Shown here: in pieces, positions 42,708-51,149 of the stretch
Position numbering within the stretch: position 1 is the first letter of the stretch
How the letters are laid out: every line of letters starts with the position of its first letter
Assembly: GCA_964562985.1 (NCBI GenBank)
Contig: CAZLWE010000011.1
Coordinates: 1 to 64,000 of the forward strand
DNA: 64,000 nt
Direction of reading: 5' to 3'
Origin: SHLQ01 sp964562985
Lineage (GTDB): Bacteria > Actinomycetota > Acidimicrobiia > Acidimicrobiales > SHLQ01
Translations under genes and position numbers: made by a program
The notes under the pieces: generated by a model
Told to the model about the DNA's origin: nothing
The model's input: only the letters and a program-made list of their open reading frames with translations
The model's database searches: none

Positions 42708-43661
42708 GTGCGCCTGATGGACGCCCGTATTTTCATCGAACCACAACAAGGCACCACGTACTCCGAGGTGGTCACCCTCGCTCAGCGCGCGGAGGAACTC
42801 GGTTTCAACGGTTTCTTCAGCTCCGACCACTACCTCAAGATGGGTGACTCGGTCAGCGGCTTGCCCGGCCCTCTTTCGGCGTGGACAACTATCGCTGGTC
42901 TGGCCCGAGACACCGAACGCATGCGGATCGGCACGCTGGTCTCACCGGTGACCTTTCACCACCCAGGCAAGCTCGCGATCTCCGTCGCCCAGGTAGATGA
43001 GATGAGCGCAGGCCGGGTCGAACTCGGCCTAGGCGCGGGTTGGTACGAGGAAGAACACAAAGCGATCGGGGTACCGTTTCCGCCAGTAGGAGAACGCTTC
43101 GATCAGTTCAGCGAAGCGCTCGCCATCATCTCTGGGCTGTGGAGCACCGCCGAAGGCGAGAACTTCTCCTACGAAGGATCCCACTACACGCTCGTCGACT
43201 CCCCCGCCCTGCCCCGACCCTGGCAACGGCCCGCACCGCCGATCATCATCGGTGGCCGAGGGAAGCGCCGAACACCGGCGTTGGCCGCCGCCTATGCGAG
43301 CGAGTTCAACATTCCATTCGCAAGCCCCGAGGAATGGACCGAAATCTCTGGCCCCGTGGTGGAGGCCTGTGAATCTCGCGAACGCGACCCGGAGAGCCTG
43401 GTGTGGTCTGCGGTGCAAGTCGTTGCGCTCGGTGAGAGCGAAGCGGAGTTCGCTCGACGTGCCGAGGCGATCGGCCGAGAGAAGAACGAACTGCGCCAGA
43501 ACGGTGTCGCCGGCCTGATCGATGAGGCCGCTGAGCGAATCGCGGCCTTTGAAGAAGCGGGCTGCACTCGAATGTATTTCCAGGTCCTCGACCTGAAGGA
43601 TCTCGACCATCTCAACTTGTTGATGGACACACTCAACCCTGAGCCGACCAACGACGAATAG
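42708..43661 (+). CDS. Luciferase-like (LLM) F420-dependent oxidoreductase
   Basis: A 317-residue luciferase-like barrel with FNGFFSSDHYLKMG, MRIGTLVSPVTFHHPGKLA and MSAGRVELGLGAGWYEEEH, all typical of actinobacterial F420-dependent oxidoreductases. PIIIGGRGKRRTPALAA binds the cofactor phosphate. The GTG at 42708 and an ATG 9 nt later are both possible starts. It follows the IclR gene closely and may be under its control. The other LLM protein of this window (22883) is a different branch. Substrate unknown. Confidence 0.88.
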   Translation: MRLMDARIFIEPQQGTTYSEVVTLAQRAEELGFNGFFSSDHYLKMGDSVSGLPGPLSAWTTIAGLARDTERMRIGTLVSPVTFHHPGKLAISVAQVDEMSAGRVELGLGAGWYEEEHKAIGVPFPPVGERFDQFSEALAIISGLWSTAEGENFSYEGSHYTLVDSPALPRPWQRPAPPIIIGGRGKRRTPALAAAYASEFNIPFASPEEWTEISGPVVEACESRERDPESLVWSAVQVVALGESEAEFARRAEAIGREKNELRQNGVAGLIDEAAERIAAFEEAGCTRMYFQVLDLKDLDHLNLLMDTLNPEPTNDE

Positions 43662-43682
43662 TCGATGCGGTAAACTAGAGCT

Positions 43683-44324
43683 ATGGCGGACGCCGACCTC
43701 TCCCCATCTGAATCCTCTGGACGCGCGGGGATCCCTGAGTGGCTCACCGGCCGTCTCGGTCTCGTAGCCGGCGCACTGGGGATCATGTGGGTGGTCGAAA
43801 TCCTCAGCGTCGGGATCGACAGCATCGACAACAACGGCATCCTGCCGCGAATGCTCGAAGGGCTCGACGGCATCTTGTGGTCACCGTTCCTGCACTCCGG
43901 TTTTCCGCATCTGATCTCCAACACGATTCCCTTTGCCATCCTCAGCGGACTCGTCTTGATCCGTGGGGCTCAGCGATGGCTCGCCGCCAGCTCCATCATC
44001 ATCGGCCTTGGCGGACTGCTCGTTTGGGCATTCGCTATCGGATCGAACGAGAACCACATCGGCGCCTCCGGTTGGGTGTTTGGGCTCTTCGGCTTTCTCG
44101 TCTTGTCTGCCTTCTTCGAACGCAAACCGCTATCCATCGGACTCGGACTCATCACGTTGTTCCTCTACGGAGGCACGATCTTGTTCGGGGTCATTCCCAG
44201 CGACGGAATCTCCTGGGAGGGTCACCTCTTCGGATTCATTGCGGGCGTTGTCGCTGCGCGGGTTTTGAGTAGACGGAACGTGAAATCCGTTGACCCTGGA
44301 TCCGAAGGCATCATCGGTAGCTAG
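43683..44324 (+). CDS. Rhomboid-family intramembrane serine protease
   Basis: The 213-residue protein has about six helices and the rhomboid Ser-His dyad: GASGWVFGLFGF with the nucleophilic Ser, and WEGHLFGFIAG with the His. HSGFPHLISNTIPFA matches the conserved helix-2 region (HxxxxHxxxN type). The sequence fits the small rhomboid class without accessory domains. It would cut membrane proteins within or near the bilayer. Its N-terminus is hydrophilic and acidic. It lies alone before serB; no substrate is evident. Confidence 0.88.
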   Translation: MADADLSPSESSGRAGIPEWLTGRLGLVAGALGIMWVVEILSVGIDSIDNNGILPRMLEGLDGILWSPFLHSGFPHLISNTIPFAILSGLVLIRGAQRWLAASSIIIGLGGLLVWAFAIGSNENHIGASGWVFGLFGFLVLSAFFERKPLSIGLGLITLFLYGGTILFGVIPSDGISWEGHLFGFIAGVVAARVLSRRNVKSVDPGSEGIIGS

Positions 44325-44333
44325 CGTTTATCT

Positions 44334-45527
44334 ATGGCCCTCGACGAGCGCGAAACAATTCTCATTCGGATTTCGGGGCCCGATCAATCGGGAATCACTT
44401 CGAGTGTGATGGCAGTTCTCGCTCGAGCTAATGCCAACGTGCAAGATATCGAACAGATCGTCGTTCGGGGACGCTTGACGCTGGAGCTCGTGGTCGACGT
44501 TCCACCTGGCCAGAACGTTTTGAAAGACGTGTTGCTGATCGGCTGGGAACGCGGGCTTGACATCGACTTTGACGTCGTCGAGTCGATTCCCGTACCACGG
44601 CTCCCCTCCCTCGTCGTCTCCGTGATCGGTCCCGAACTCGGCCCACAAGACCTCGCACAGGTGACGGCCGCAATCGCTAAGGCGAATGGCAACATCGAAC
44701 GCATCAAGCGCTTAGCTCGAACTCCGGTCTGGTGTTATGAGTTCGAAGTCTGTGGCGGACACCTCGATGAGATGCGTGCGTTGTTGGTGGACGCGGCAGC
44801 CGACAATCCACAATTCGATGTCGCAGTGCAACGCGCCGGCCTTCGCCGCCGCGCACAACGATTGATCATCCTCGATGTTGACTCGACACTGATCCAGAAC
44901 GAGATGATCGATCTCCTGGCTGACCAAGCGGGTGTTGGCGAGCAGTGTGCTGCGATTACCGAGTCGGCCATGCGAGGTGAACTCGATTTCGAGGAGTCCC
45001 TCCGTGAACGGGTCGCGCTCCTCGCTGGTCAACCGGTCGAGATCATCGACCGTGCCTATGAACGCCTCGAACTCACCAAGGGCGCCAACACCTTCATCGG
45101 CACGCTCAAACACCTTGGCTACAAGGTCGCGATCGTCAGCGGAGGCTTCACGAGCTTTACCCGACTCCTCAGCGACCGCCTGGACCTCGATTACTCCAAG
45201 GCCAACACCCTGGAGGTTCGCCGCGGAATCCTCACCGGCAAGATCGATGGACCGGTCGTCGACCGGGCGGCGAAAGCCGAGTTCTTGCGCGAGATCGCCA
45301 CGATCGAAGGTATTTCGCTCGAGCAAGTGGTAGCTGTCGGCGACGGCGCAAACGACCTCGACATGTTGGCGACCGCCGGACTCGGCGTGGCCTTTTGTGC
45401 CAAACAGGTGGTGCGCGAAGCAGCCGACACCACATTGAGCACGCCGCATCTCGACGCGGTGCTCTTCATGTTGGGTGTACGGCGCGAGGAAGTCGTCGCC
45501 GAAAATACCGCCGGCGATGACGAGTAG
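44334..45527 (+). CDS. serB: Phosphoserine phosphatase with N-terminal ACT domains
   Basis: Last step of serine synthesis: phosphoserine to serine. The 397 residues begin with two ACT-like segments (ILIRISGPDQSGITSSVMAV and LVVSVIGPELGPQDLAQV) and continue into a HAD phosphatase with DVDSTLIQNE (nucleophile Asp), SGGFTSF and GDGANDLDML. The ACT part likely binds serine or another amino acid for feedback control. It lies just upstream of serA, with which it shares a pathway, with 94 bp between them. Length agrees with mycobacterial SerB2-type enzymes. Confidence 0.94.
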   Translation: MALDERETILIRISGPDQSGITSSVMAVLARANANVQDIEQIVVRGRLTLELVVDVPPGQNVLKDVLLIGWERGLDIDFDVVESIPVPRLPSLVVSVIGPELGPQDLAQVTAAIAKANGNIERIKRLARTPVWCYEFEVCGGHLDEMRALLVDAAADNPQFDVAVQRAGLRRRAQRLIILDVDSTLIQNEMIDLLADQAGVGEQCAAITESAMRGELDFEESLRERVALLAGQPVEIIDRAYERLELTKGANTFIGTLKHLGYKVAIVSGGFTSFTRLLSDRLDLDYSKANTLEVRRGILTGKIDGPVVDRAAKAEFLREIATIEGISLEQVVAVGDGANDLDMLATAGLGVAFCAKQVVREAADTTLSTPHLDAVLFMLGVRREEVVAENTAGDDE

Positions 45528-45573
45528 TAGCTCGATCTTGGCCCGGACATAGAGCCAGAAATCACAATCAAGA

Positions 45574-45587
45574 CCCTCGTTCGAGGG
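45574..45587. terminator. Small hairpin between serB and serA
   Basis: CCCTCG and CGAGGG flank TT, 46 bp after the serB stop. No T-run follows. It could reduce read-through or be a leader structure for serA. Confidence 0.35.
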
Positions 45588-45621
45588 CGCCAGCGGGGCC
45601 GTCCATGCCTAAGTTGATTGC

Positions 45622-47190
45622 ATGCGGATTCTCATAACTGAAAAGCTGGCCGAATCTGGACTCGACCTCTTGCGCGACGCAGGTCACGATGTCGATGTGC
45701 AGTTGGGCCTCTCCCCCGACGAACTGATGGGCGCAATCGTCGGCGCTCACGGGGTGATCATCCGCTCGGAAACCCAAATCACCGCCGAAGTTATCGAGGC
45801 GAGCGACGTCCTGCAGGTGGTCGGGCGAGCCGGGGTCGGCCTCGACAACGTCGACACCGATGCCGCTACGGCCGCTGGCGTGATCGTGGCGAACGCACCG
45901 ACGTCGAACTCCGTGTCTGCCGCAGAACACACCCTCGCGATGCTGCTCGCCGTTGCCCGAAACGTCCCCCAAGCCCACGCCGCGCTCGCCGATGGCCGTT
46001 GGGAACGCTCCAACTGGAGCGGCGTCGAGCTTATGGATAAGACCCTTGGCATCGTCGGGCTCGGCAACATCGGCGGAATTGTCGCCGTGCGCGCCAAAGC
46101 CTTCGGAATGCGATTGGTCGGACACGACCCGTTCGTCAGCCCCGAGCGAGCGGCCGAGCTCGGTGTCGAGCTGATGGGTCTCGATGAACTCGTGGGCGAA
46201 GCCGACTTCTTGACGTTGCACCTCGCACGAACACCAGAAACCGTCGACCTGATCAACGCTGACCGGCTGAAGCTGGCCAAGCCGAATCTTCGTATCGTCA
46301 ACGTCGCACGCGGTGGGATTATCAATGAATCCGACCTCGCCGCGGCAGTCGAAGCTGGCACCATCGCAGGCGCCGCGATCGACGTCTTCGACAGCGAACC
46401 GAAGACCGAGTCGCCACTGTTCGGCATTCCATCAGTGGTGGTCACCCCTCACCTTGGGGCGAGCACCGCCGAGGCACAAACTCGTGCCGGTGAGACCATC
46501 GCCGAGCAGGTTCGACTCGCCCTCGCTGGCGACTTCGTACCGTTTGCGGTGAATGTGGCAGCCAGAGGCGTGCCCGAAGTCGTCCGACCGTTCCTTCCAC
46601 TTGCGGAACTTCTCGGCGCACAGTTCGCCCGGCTGGTCGACTCCCCTACGTCTATCGACGTGGTGTTTGCCGGTGAAATCGGTGGCATGGACTGTCGAAT
46701 GCTGGAACTCGCCGTAAGCAAGGGGCTCATGAGCTCCCGCAGCGACGCTCCAGTGAGCTACGTGAACGCCGAAGACATCGCCGAGCAACAAAGCGTGAAG
46801 ATCAACGTACGAGCGACCACCAAGACCCCGTCAGGCCTGGTGAACGGCATCAAGGTCGAAGGCGAAGGACATTCGATCGCCGGCACGATCGACTTGGTTA
46901 CCGGTGGGGCTCGCATCATTTCGATTGATGACATCACCATCGAACTCCCGTCGTCGGAGCATCTCCTTCTCGTTCTCAATCAAGACCAGCCTGGAATGAT
47001 CGGCAAGGTTGGTGCCATCTTCGGTCAAGCTGGTATCAACATCGATGACATGCACCTTGGTAAATCCTCAACCGGTGACGTCGCGCTGATGGCGCTGGCG
47101 ACATCGGCGGAGATCCCAGAGATCATCTTCGCCAAGTTGAACGAGCTTCCCCAGATCATCTCGGTCCGCGATATCAGCGTCCCGCAATAG
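45622..47190 (+). CDS. serA: D-3-phosphoglycerate dehydrogenase
   Basis: First step of serine synthesis, oxidising 3-phosphoglycerate with NAD+. At 522 residues it is the long actinobacterial type, with an intervening (ASB) domain and a C-terminal ACT domain for serine feedback. The NAD site is TLGIVGLGNIGGIVAVRAK. NVARGGIINESDL and VVTPHLGASTAEAQTRAG carry the catalytic Arg and His region. The ACT domain is around LLLVLNQDQPGMIGKVGAIF. Codons and spacing suggest transcription with serB. Confidence 0.95.
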   Translation: MRILITEKLAESGLDLLRDAGHDVDVQLGLSPDELMGAIVGAHGVIIRSETQITAEVIEASDVLQVVGRAGVGLDNVDTDAATAAGVIVANAPTSNSVSAAEHTLAMLLAVARNVPQAHAALADGRWERSNWSGVELMDKTLGIVGLGNIGGIVAVRAKAFGMRLVGHDPFVSPERAAELGVELMGLDELVGEADFLTLHLARTPETVDLINADRLKLAKPNLRIVNVARGGIINESDLAAAVEAGTIAGAAIDVFDSEPKTESPLFGIPSVVVTPHLGASTAEAQTRAGETIAEQVRLALAGDFVPFAVNVAARGVPEVVRPFLPLAELLGAQFARLVDSPTSIDVVFAGEIGGMDCRMLELAVSKGLMSSRSDAPVSYVNAEDIAEQQSVKINVRATTKTPSGLVNGIKVEGEGHSIAGTIDLVTGGARIISIDDITIELPSSEHLLLVLNQDQPGMIGKVGAIFGQAGINIDDMHLGKSSTGDVALMALATSAEIPEIIFAKLNELPQIISVRDISVPQ

Positions 47191-47198
47191 CCAATTCC

Positions 47199-48230
47199 TT
47201 ATGGGATCTCCGCGGCGGTGAGCCTCGGCCGGGTGGTCCCGTCTGAGGCGAGTCCGAAGGATTCCTCCGGTACAGGGGGACCCGGCGGCGTGCCGTCACC
47301 AAATGGAGAACCACCCAGAGCTTCACGGCCATGCGCGCTCAGGAGCGAGCGAAGGTCCGGCCCGACGGGAGTGACACGGGTTGGGTTGATGCCCGCGTGC
47401 ACGGCGTAGTAGTGCTCTTTCACCTGATCGAATTCGACCGTGTCGCCAAAGCCGGGGGTCTGGAAGAGGTCTCGGAGATACCCCCACAACGCGGGCATCT
47501 CGGAGATCTTGTTGCGATTGCATTTGAAATGGCCGTGATACACGGCGTCGAAGCGTACGAGCGTCGTGAATAGGCGAACGTCTGCCTCGGTGATCGTGTC
47601 CCCCACCAGATACCGCCGGGTCGTGAGGTGCTCCTCGAGTTCATCGAGTTTCGCGAACAGCGTGAGATAGGCGTCTTCGTAGGCGGCCTGCGAACTCGAG
47701 AACCCCGTTCGATACACGCCGTTGTTCACATCGGTGTAGATCCCCTGAGAAATCTCATCGATCTGGTCGCGCAAGTGCTCGGGGTACAGCTCGGGCGCAC
47801 CGTCACGGTGGTAGTCGGTCCACTGGGTCGAGAAGTCGACCGTGATCTGAGGAAAGTCGTTGGTAGCAACCTGCCCAGACGGGATGTCGACCACCGCCGG
47901 AACCGTGATCCCTTTGGGATACTCCGGGTCTCGAGCGAGGTAGGCATCTCGAAGGCGTTCGATGCCCAGCACTGGGTCTCGATGGTCAGGGTCGAGGTCG
48001 AACTGCCAACTGCGCCAGTCATGGGTAGGCCCGGCAAATCCGAGCGAGATCACCGATTCGAGTCCGAGCAAGCGGCGAACGATCGTTGTGCGATTCGCCC
48101 ACGGACAGGCCGCTGCTGCAACCAACCGGTATCTTCCTGGTTCTACGGGCCAGTCGGCATCGGGATCGTTGAGAATTCGATCGGTGATGTAGGAGGCGTC
48201 ACGTTCGAAGGCGCCGGAGTCGTTTGCCAT
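47199..48230 (-). CDS. Xi-class glutathione S-transferase-like reductase (YqjG/ECM4 family)
   Basis: The 343-residue protein has the xi-class GST pattern: AAAACPWANRTTIVRRLLGL with the catalytic Cys (CPWA), then PAVVDIPSGQVATNDFPQIT and a GST C-terminal helical domain (YLVGDTITEADVRLFTTLVR). Proteobacterial members reduce glutathionyl-hydroquinones. In actinobacteria, which use mycothiol rather than glutathione, relatives probably act on mycothiol conjugates. It is the last gene of a minus-strand group of three (GyrB-like domain, VOC-like, this), with 19 nt to the previous gene. Confidence 0.88.
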   Translation of the reverse strand: MANDSGAFERDASYITDRILNDPDADWPVEPGRYRLVAAAACPWANRTTIVRRLLGLESVISLGFAGPTHDWRSWQFDLDPDHRDPVLGIERLRDAYLARDPEYPKGITVPAVVDIPSGQVATNDFPQITVDFSTQWTDYHRDGAPELYPEHLRDQIDEISQGIYTDVNNGVYRTGFSSSQAAYEDAYLTLFAKLDELEEHLTTRRYLVGDTITEADVRLFTTLVRFDAVYHGHFKCNRNKISEMPALWGYLRDLFQTPGFGDTVEFDQVKEHYYAVHAGINPTRVTPVGPDLRSLLSAHGREALGGSPFGDGTPPGPPVPEESFGLASDGTTRPRLTAAEIP

Positions 48231-48249
48231 GACCTTGACCTTAACGTGC

Positions 48250-48882
48250 TCAGCGCGTGGTTCGAGCCTCTGCTGCTATGCGCTCGATTCCCGAATTTGG
48301 ATGCGGGCTGATGATGTCAATGGGAACCGAAACCCCAGCCTCGGCCGTATTGAGGGTGCTGACGACGCGACCGGTTTGCGCGGCATCCCGGCGCGGGGCG
48401 AGCAACGTATCGAGAGTGCCGGCGGTTCGGTCGAAATCGTCACAGACCAACGTCAAGCGACCAAAGGTAGCCCGTCCGCTGGCCTCGATAGCTGAAGGCG
48501 AGGGAGCCCTCAGCTCGATGATGGATCGACCTGCCCAGAACACCGCGGATTCGCGCTGTTGGATACCGACCGACTCGAAGGCCATTGCCGAGCGATCCGC
48601 GTCGTCGGTATGGATCGTCAGCCGGTCAACGCCAAACACGCCGTTGTGATGGGGCTCGAGTCGATTTGCTGGTACCAAAGTCGGCACGGAGACGGTGGCC
48701 AGACCGTCGATGTCGCTGTCCACACCCGCAATCGACCATCCGGTGATGCCCTCGGTTGCCTCTCGGCCGCCGAGCACGATCGTCACTCGCCCGAGGCGGA
48801 TGGTCCCGTTGATGACGTTGAAGCCGAGTTGTTCCCATGGCTCCACGGAATCGCCGACAATGAGGGTGCGCAGAGCGGGCAT
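48250..48882 (-). CDS. VOC (glyoxalase-like) family protein
   Basis: A 210-residue protein with two halves that look like vicinal-oxygen-chelate modules: WEQLGFNVINGTIRLGRVTI near the start and GVFGVDRLTIHTDDADRSAM in the middle, each with a strand-helix-strand layout. A GRATFGRLTLVCDDFDRTAG segment gives a third. Typical metal ligands (His/Glu) are not obvious, so it may bind rather than turn over a ligand. It is 10 nt downstream of the GyrB-like gene and 19 nt upstream of the GST gene, suggesting a joint role. Substrate unknown. Confidence 0.65.
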   Translation of the reverse strand: MPALRTLIVGDSVEPWEQLGFNVINGTIRLGRVTIVLGGREATEGITGWSIAGVDSDIDGLATVSVPTLVPANRLEPHHNGVFGVDRLTIHTDDADRSAMAFESVGIQQRESAVFWAGRSIIELRAPSPSAIEASGRATFGRLTLVCDDFDRTAGTLDTLLAPRRDAAQTGRVVSTLNTAEAGVSVPIDIISPHPNSGIERIAAEARTTR

Positions 48883-48892
48883 CGAGGATTGT

Positions 48893-49471
48893 TTAGGAGT
48901 CTTTGAACGTCAACTCAACGCCGTCAAGTGCGACACCGATCGAGCGAACCTCCAGCTCGATTGCAGCCAGGTCAAAGTCGCCTGACCCACTCCAGCGCCT
49001 GTCGAGTTCGAAGTCGAGGCGCGTTCCATTTACCTGGGCCTTGGCCTCGGAGAAGTTGCCGAGAGGTTGGCCGACGGAGTACTTCTGCACCAATGCTGTC
49101 GCTCCTGCCCCGGTGATCACTCGAGCGGTCTTCGAAATGGCATTCACTGCGGCGATGCCGTGGCCACGAACAGCATCGCTGAATCCGTCCTGCCCTGGGT
49201 GTGCGTGGCACGCCTTGAGCTGGGTGAAGATCGTCTCCGCATCAGGGAGGAGTTTGCCCGCCCGCTCCGTGGGGAGTGGCGGTCCGTCGGTGGTGATGGA
49301 GAATTCGTCGCCCGAGGCAACGACGGCGATCTTGGTGATACCGGTCTGCATACGCACTTCTGCGAGAAACACGCAAAGGGCATTGACGACCGCTTGGTCT
49401 CTTATGCTCTTGTTGATATCGAAGTATGAGCCGAGCCGTGCTCGAACCGCCTGAAGTTCGTCCTGGGACAT
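48893..49471 (-). CDS. Stand-alone degenerate GyrB/GHKL-ATPase-like domain protein
   Basis: I do not know a named family. The 192 residues follow the order of the gyrase B N-terminal ATPase domain: EFSITTDGPPLPT (gyrase: VTVTDNGRGIPV), ETIFTQLKAC (EVVMTVLHAG), VRGHGIAAVNAIS (SGGLHGVGVSVVNALS), LVQKYSVGQPLG and NGTRLDFELD. The ATP-binding N-box Glu/Asn and the DxGxG Asp-Gly pair are changed, so ATPase activity is doubtful. It has no transducer or toprim part. It begins a group with the VOC-like and GST genes. A ligand-binding or regulatory role is inference. Confidence 0.55.
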   Translation of the reverse strand: MSQDELQAVRARLGSYFDINKSIRDQAVVNALCVFLAEVRMQTGITKIAVVASGDEFSITTDGPPLPTERAGKLLPDAETIFTQLKACHAHPGQDGFSDAVRGHGIAAVNAISKTARVITGAGATALVQKYSVGQPLGNFSEAKAQVNGTRLDFELDRRWSGSGDFDLAAIELEVRSIGVALDGVELTFKDS

Positions 49472-49558
49472 CTATTGACTTCCTTGCGTGATGCAGTAGG
49501 TGCCTATCGGTTCAAAGGCCCGAGAAGATGAGCGAATTCACTCCAGCATTCGCACACG

Positions 49559-50365
49559 TCACGAGTCGAGAACTCGCTCCTTGCCCAACCACGCACGGAC
49601 GACCTCACCACTCATGGGATCTGGAGTAGCCACAAGCGCTTGATTGAGGGTGTCGAGCCCTCGCCGTTCCCGGAGCGTGGCCTGTTCGCGTTGCTCGATT
49701 TGGAGCAATGCCTCAACCGGAGTCAGGGGGCCCGGTTGAATGTCGAAGTTCGAGCGAAGCTGAGAAATCGCTGCGTTGTGTGAAGCAGCGATCTCGGCTG
49801 CGTTTGCGTCCGGCTCCAACTGCACGAGGATGTTGGGGTGGCTCACCACGTCATGAGACGCCGTGACCAAGAACGCCTCGCCGCCATAACGGGACACCAT
49901 CTGCACTCCCAGCTCGCCAGCGATCGCGACTTGGTCGTCCCTGGTCCGCCAGAAGAGCCCGAGCGGGCGGGTGAACACGTGATCAGCGTCTCCGATGATC
50001 ACGTTGTCGGTCAGTGCAAACCCGCTTGCGAGAAGGTCGTCGGCGTGGCGTTGGGCCCGACTACTCAGCGAACGGCCGGTTGGCTGGACCTGCAGACTCG
50101 CTCGAGAGAACCGGGAAATGAACCGCGAGCGCAACAAGAATGCCAGTCCCGTTGCGAGCAACATTGCAACCGCGAAGGTTGTGAGAAACACCGTTGTGAG
50201 CGATTCGAATGCGGATGCGAGGGCGAGTCCGATCGGCAACAGCGACATGATCGCAACAGCCAGGACAATCGTGCGATCTCGTTCTGCGATCGAAGGGCGC
50301 ATGACCGGGGATTGATCTGGGACGGGGAACTCCACACTTGGCCAATCGGTTCCTTCTCCGCGCAC
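49559..50365 (-). CDS. Membrane protein of unknown function, two N-terminal helices
   Basis: A 268-residue protein with two closely spaced helices (IVLAVAIMSLLPIGLALASA and VFLTTFAVAMLLATGLAFLL), then a basic stretch and a soluble C-terminal domain of about 170 residues. No family is recognised. Segments such as DHVFTRPLGLFWRTRDDQVA look structured. The GTG at 50365 has little ribosome-site support, and ATG 50302 may be the true start, still before the first helix. It is divergent from the Ala/Pro-rich protein gene with a 29-bp gap. Confidence 0.6.
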   Translation of the reverse strand: MRGEGTDWPSVEFPVPDQSPVMRPSIAERDRTIVLAVAIMSLLPIGLALASAFESLTTVFLTTFAVAMLLATGLAFLLRSRFISRFSRASLQVQPTGRSLSSRAQRHADDLLASGFALTDNVIIGDADHVFTRPLGLFWRTRDDQVAIAGELGVQMVSRYGGEAFLVTASHDVVSHPNILVQLEPDANAAEIAASHNAAISQLRSNFDIQPGPLTPVEALLQIEQREQATLRERRGLDTLNQALVATPDPMSGEVVRAWLGKERVLDS

Positions 50366-50394
50366 CTTGAGAAAGGAAGTGGGCCGAACGGCCT

Positions 50395-51102
50395 ATGAGG
50401 GGCCCAAATTGGTTCGCCGAAAAATTGTTCGTGACGAATCCATTCCTTGAAACGACGCCCCAGCCCGGAGCCGCTGCTCCGCTTCCCGCCGCAGCGCCAG
50501 CTCCAGCGGCGCTGCCCCAAGCTGCCGCTCCGGTGGCAACACCGCAGAGGGGCGCTGCCATTCTTGGTGGTGCTCCAGCGCCACAACAGCCGCAGCCTGC
50601 GGCGGTCGATCCGAACGTAGAAGCGGCACGACGTGCACGTGAAGCGAAGATTCTCGAATGGGTCGCCGAGATGCGAGCAGCCGGGCACCCCCGTCAAGCA
50701 CTCATTGGGCAACTCGCCCAGCAGGGTGTCTCGGAGATGCAAGCTCATACCGCTATCAACGAAGCCGACATGTTCGCCGGAATGATGGGTCGACCACACC
50801 CGGTTGATATCGACCCTCAGGTGAAGGCTGAAATCGAAAAGCAGGGACCGATGCTCGTTACTGCACCCCTGTCCAACGCCGCCGACCCGATCGCTGGTGA
50901 TGAACAGAGCATCAAGATGGCGATCTCTGAAGCCGAACAGATGGCAGCCCAGGGCGCTGATCACAAAACGGTCCTCGCGTTCTTGACGAACGCTGGGGCC
51001 CCGGCTGCCCAGGCCCACGAGCTCGCAGCTCGGATGACTAACGGACCCGAAGAAGAGGCGCCAAAGAAGCGCTTCAGCCTGCGTCGCGGCAAGAAGGACT
51101 AA
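50395..51102 (+). CDS. Ala/Pro-rich protein of unknown function
   Basis: The 235-residue protein begins with a hydrophilic segment, then a low-complexity Pro/Ala/Gln linker (residues 22-80). Two similar helical modules follow: ILEWVAEMRAAGHPRQALIG...GVSEMQAHTAIN at 98-135 and AISEAEQMAAQGADHKTVLA...GAPAAQAHELAA at 180-220. The pairing of these 40-residue modules suggests internal duplication. The end is strongly basic (KKRFSLRRGKKD). No signal peptide is seen, so it is likely cytoplasmic and could bind nucleic acid or acidic partners. Function unknown. Confidence 0.65.
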   Translation: MRGPNWFAEKLFVTNPFLETTPQPGAAAPLPAAAPAPAALPQAAAPVATPQRGAAILGGAPAPQQPQPAAVDPNVEAARRAREAKILEWVAEMRAAGHPRQALIGQLAQQGVSEMQAHTAINEADMFAGMMGRPHPVDIDPQVKAEIEKQGPMLVTAPLSNAADPIAGDEQSIKMAISEAEQMAAQGADHKTVLAFLTNAGAPAAQAHELAARMTNGPEEEAPKKRFSLRRGKKD

Positions 51103-51149
51103 ACACACCCCGTCGCGATCGCCCTTGAAAGGCGTTCTACACTTCGCGT

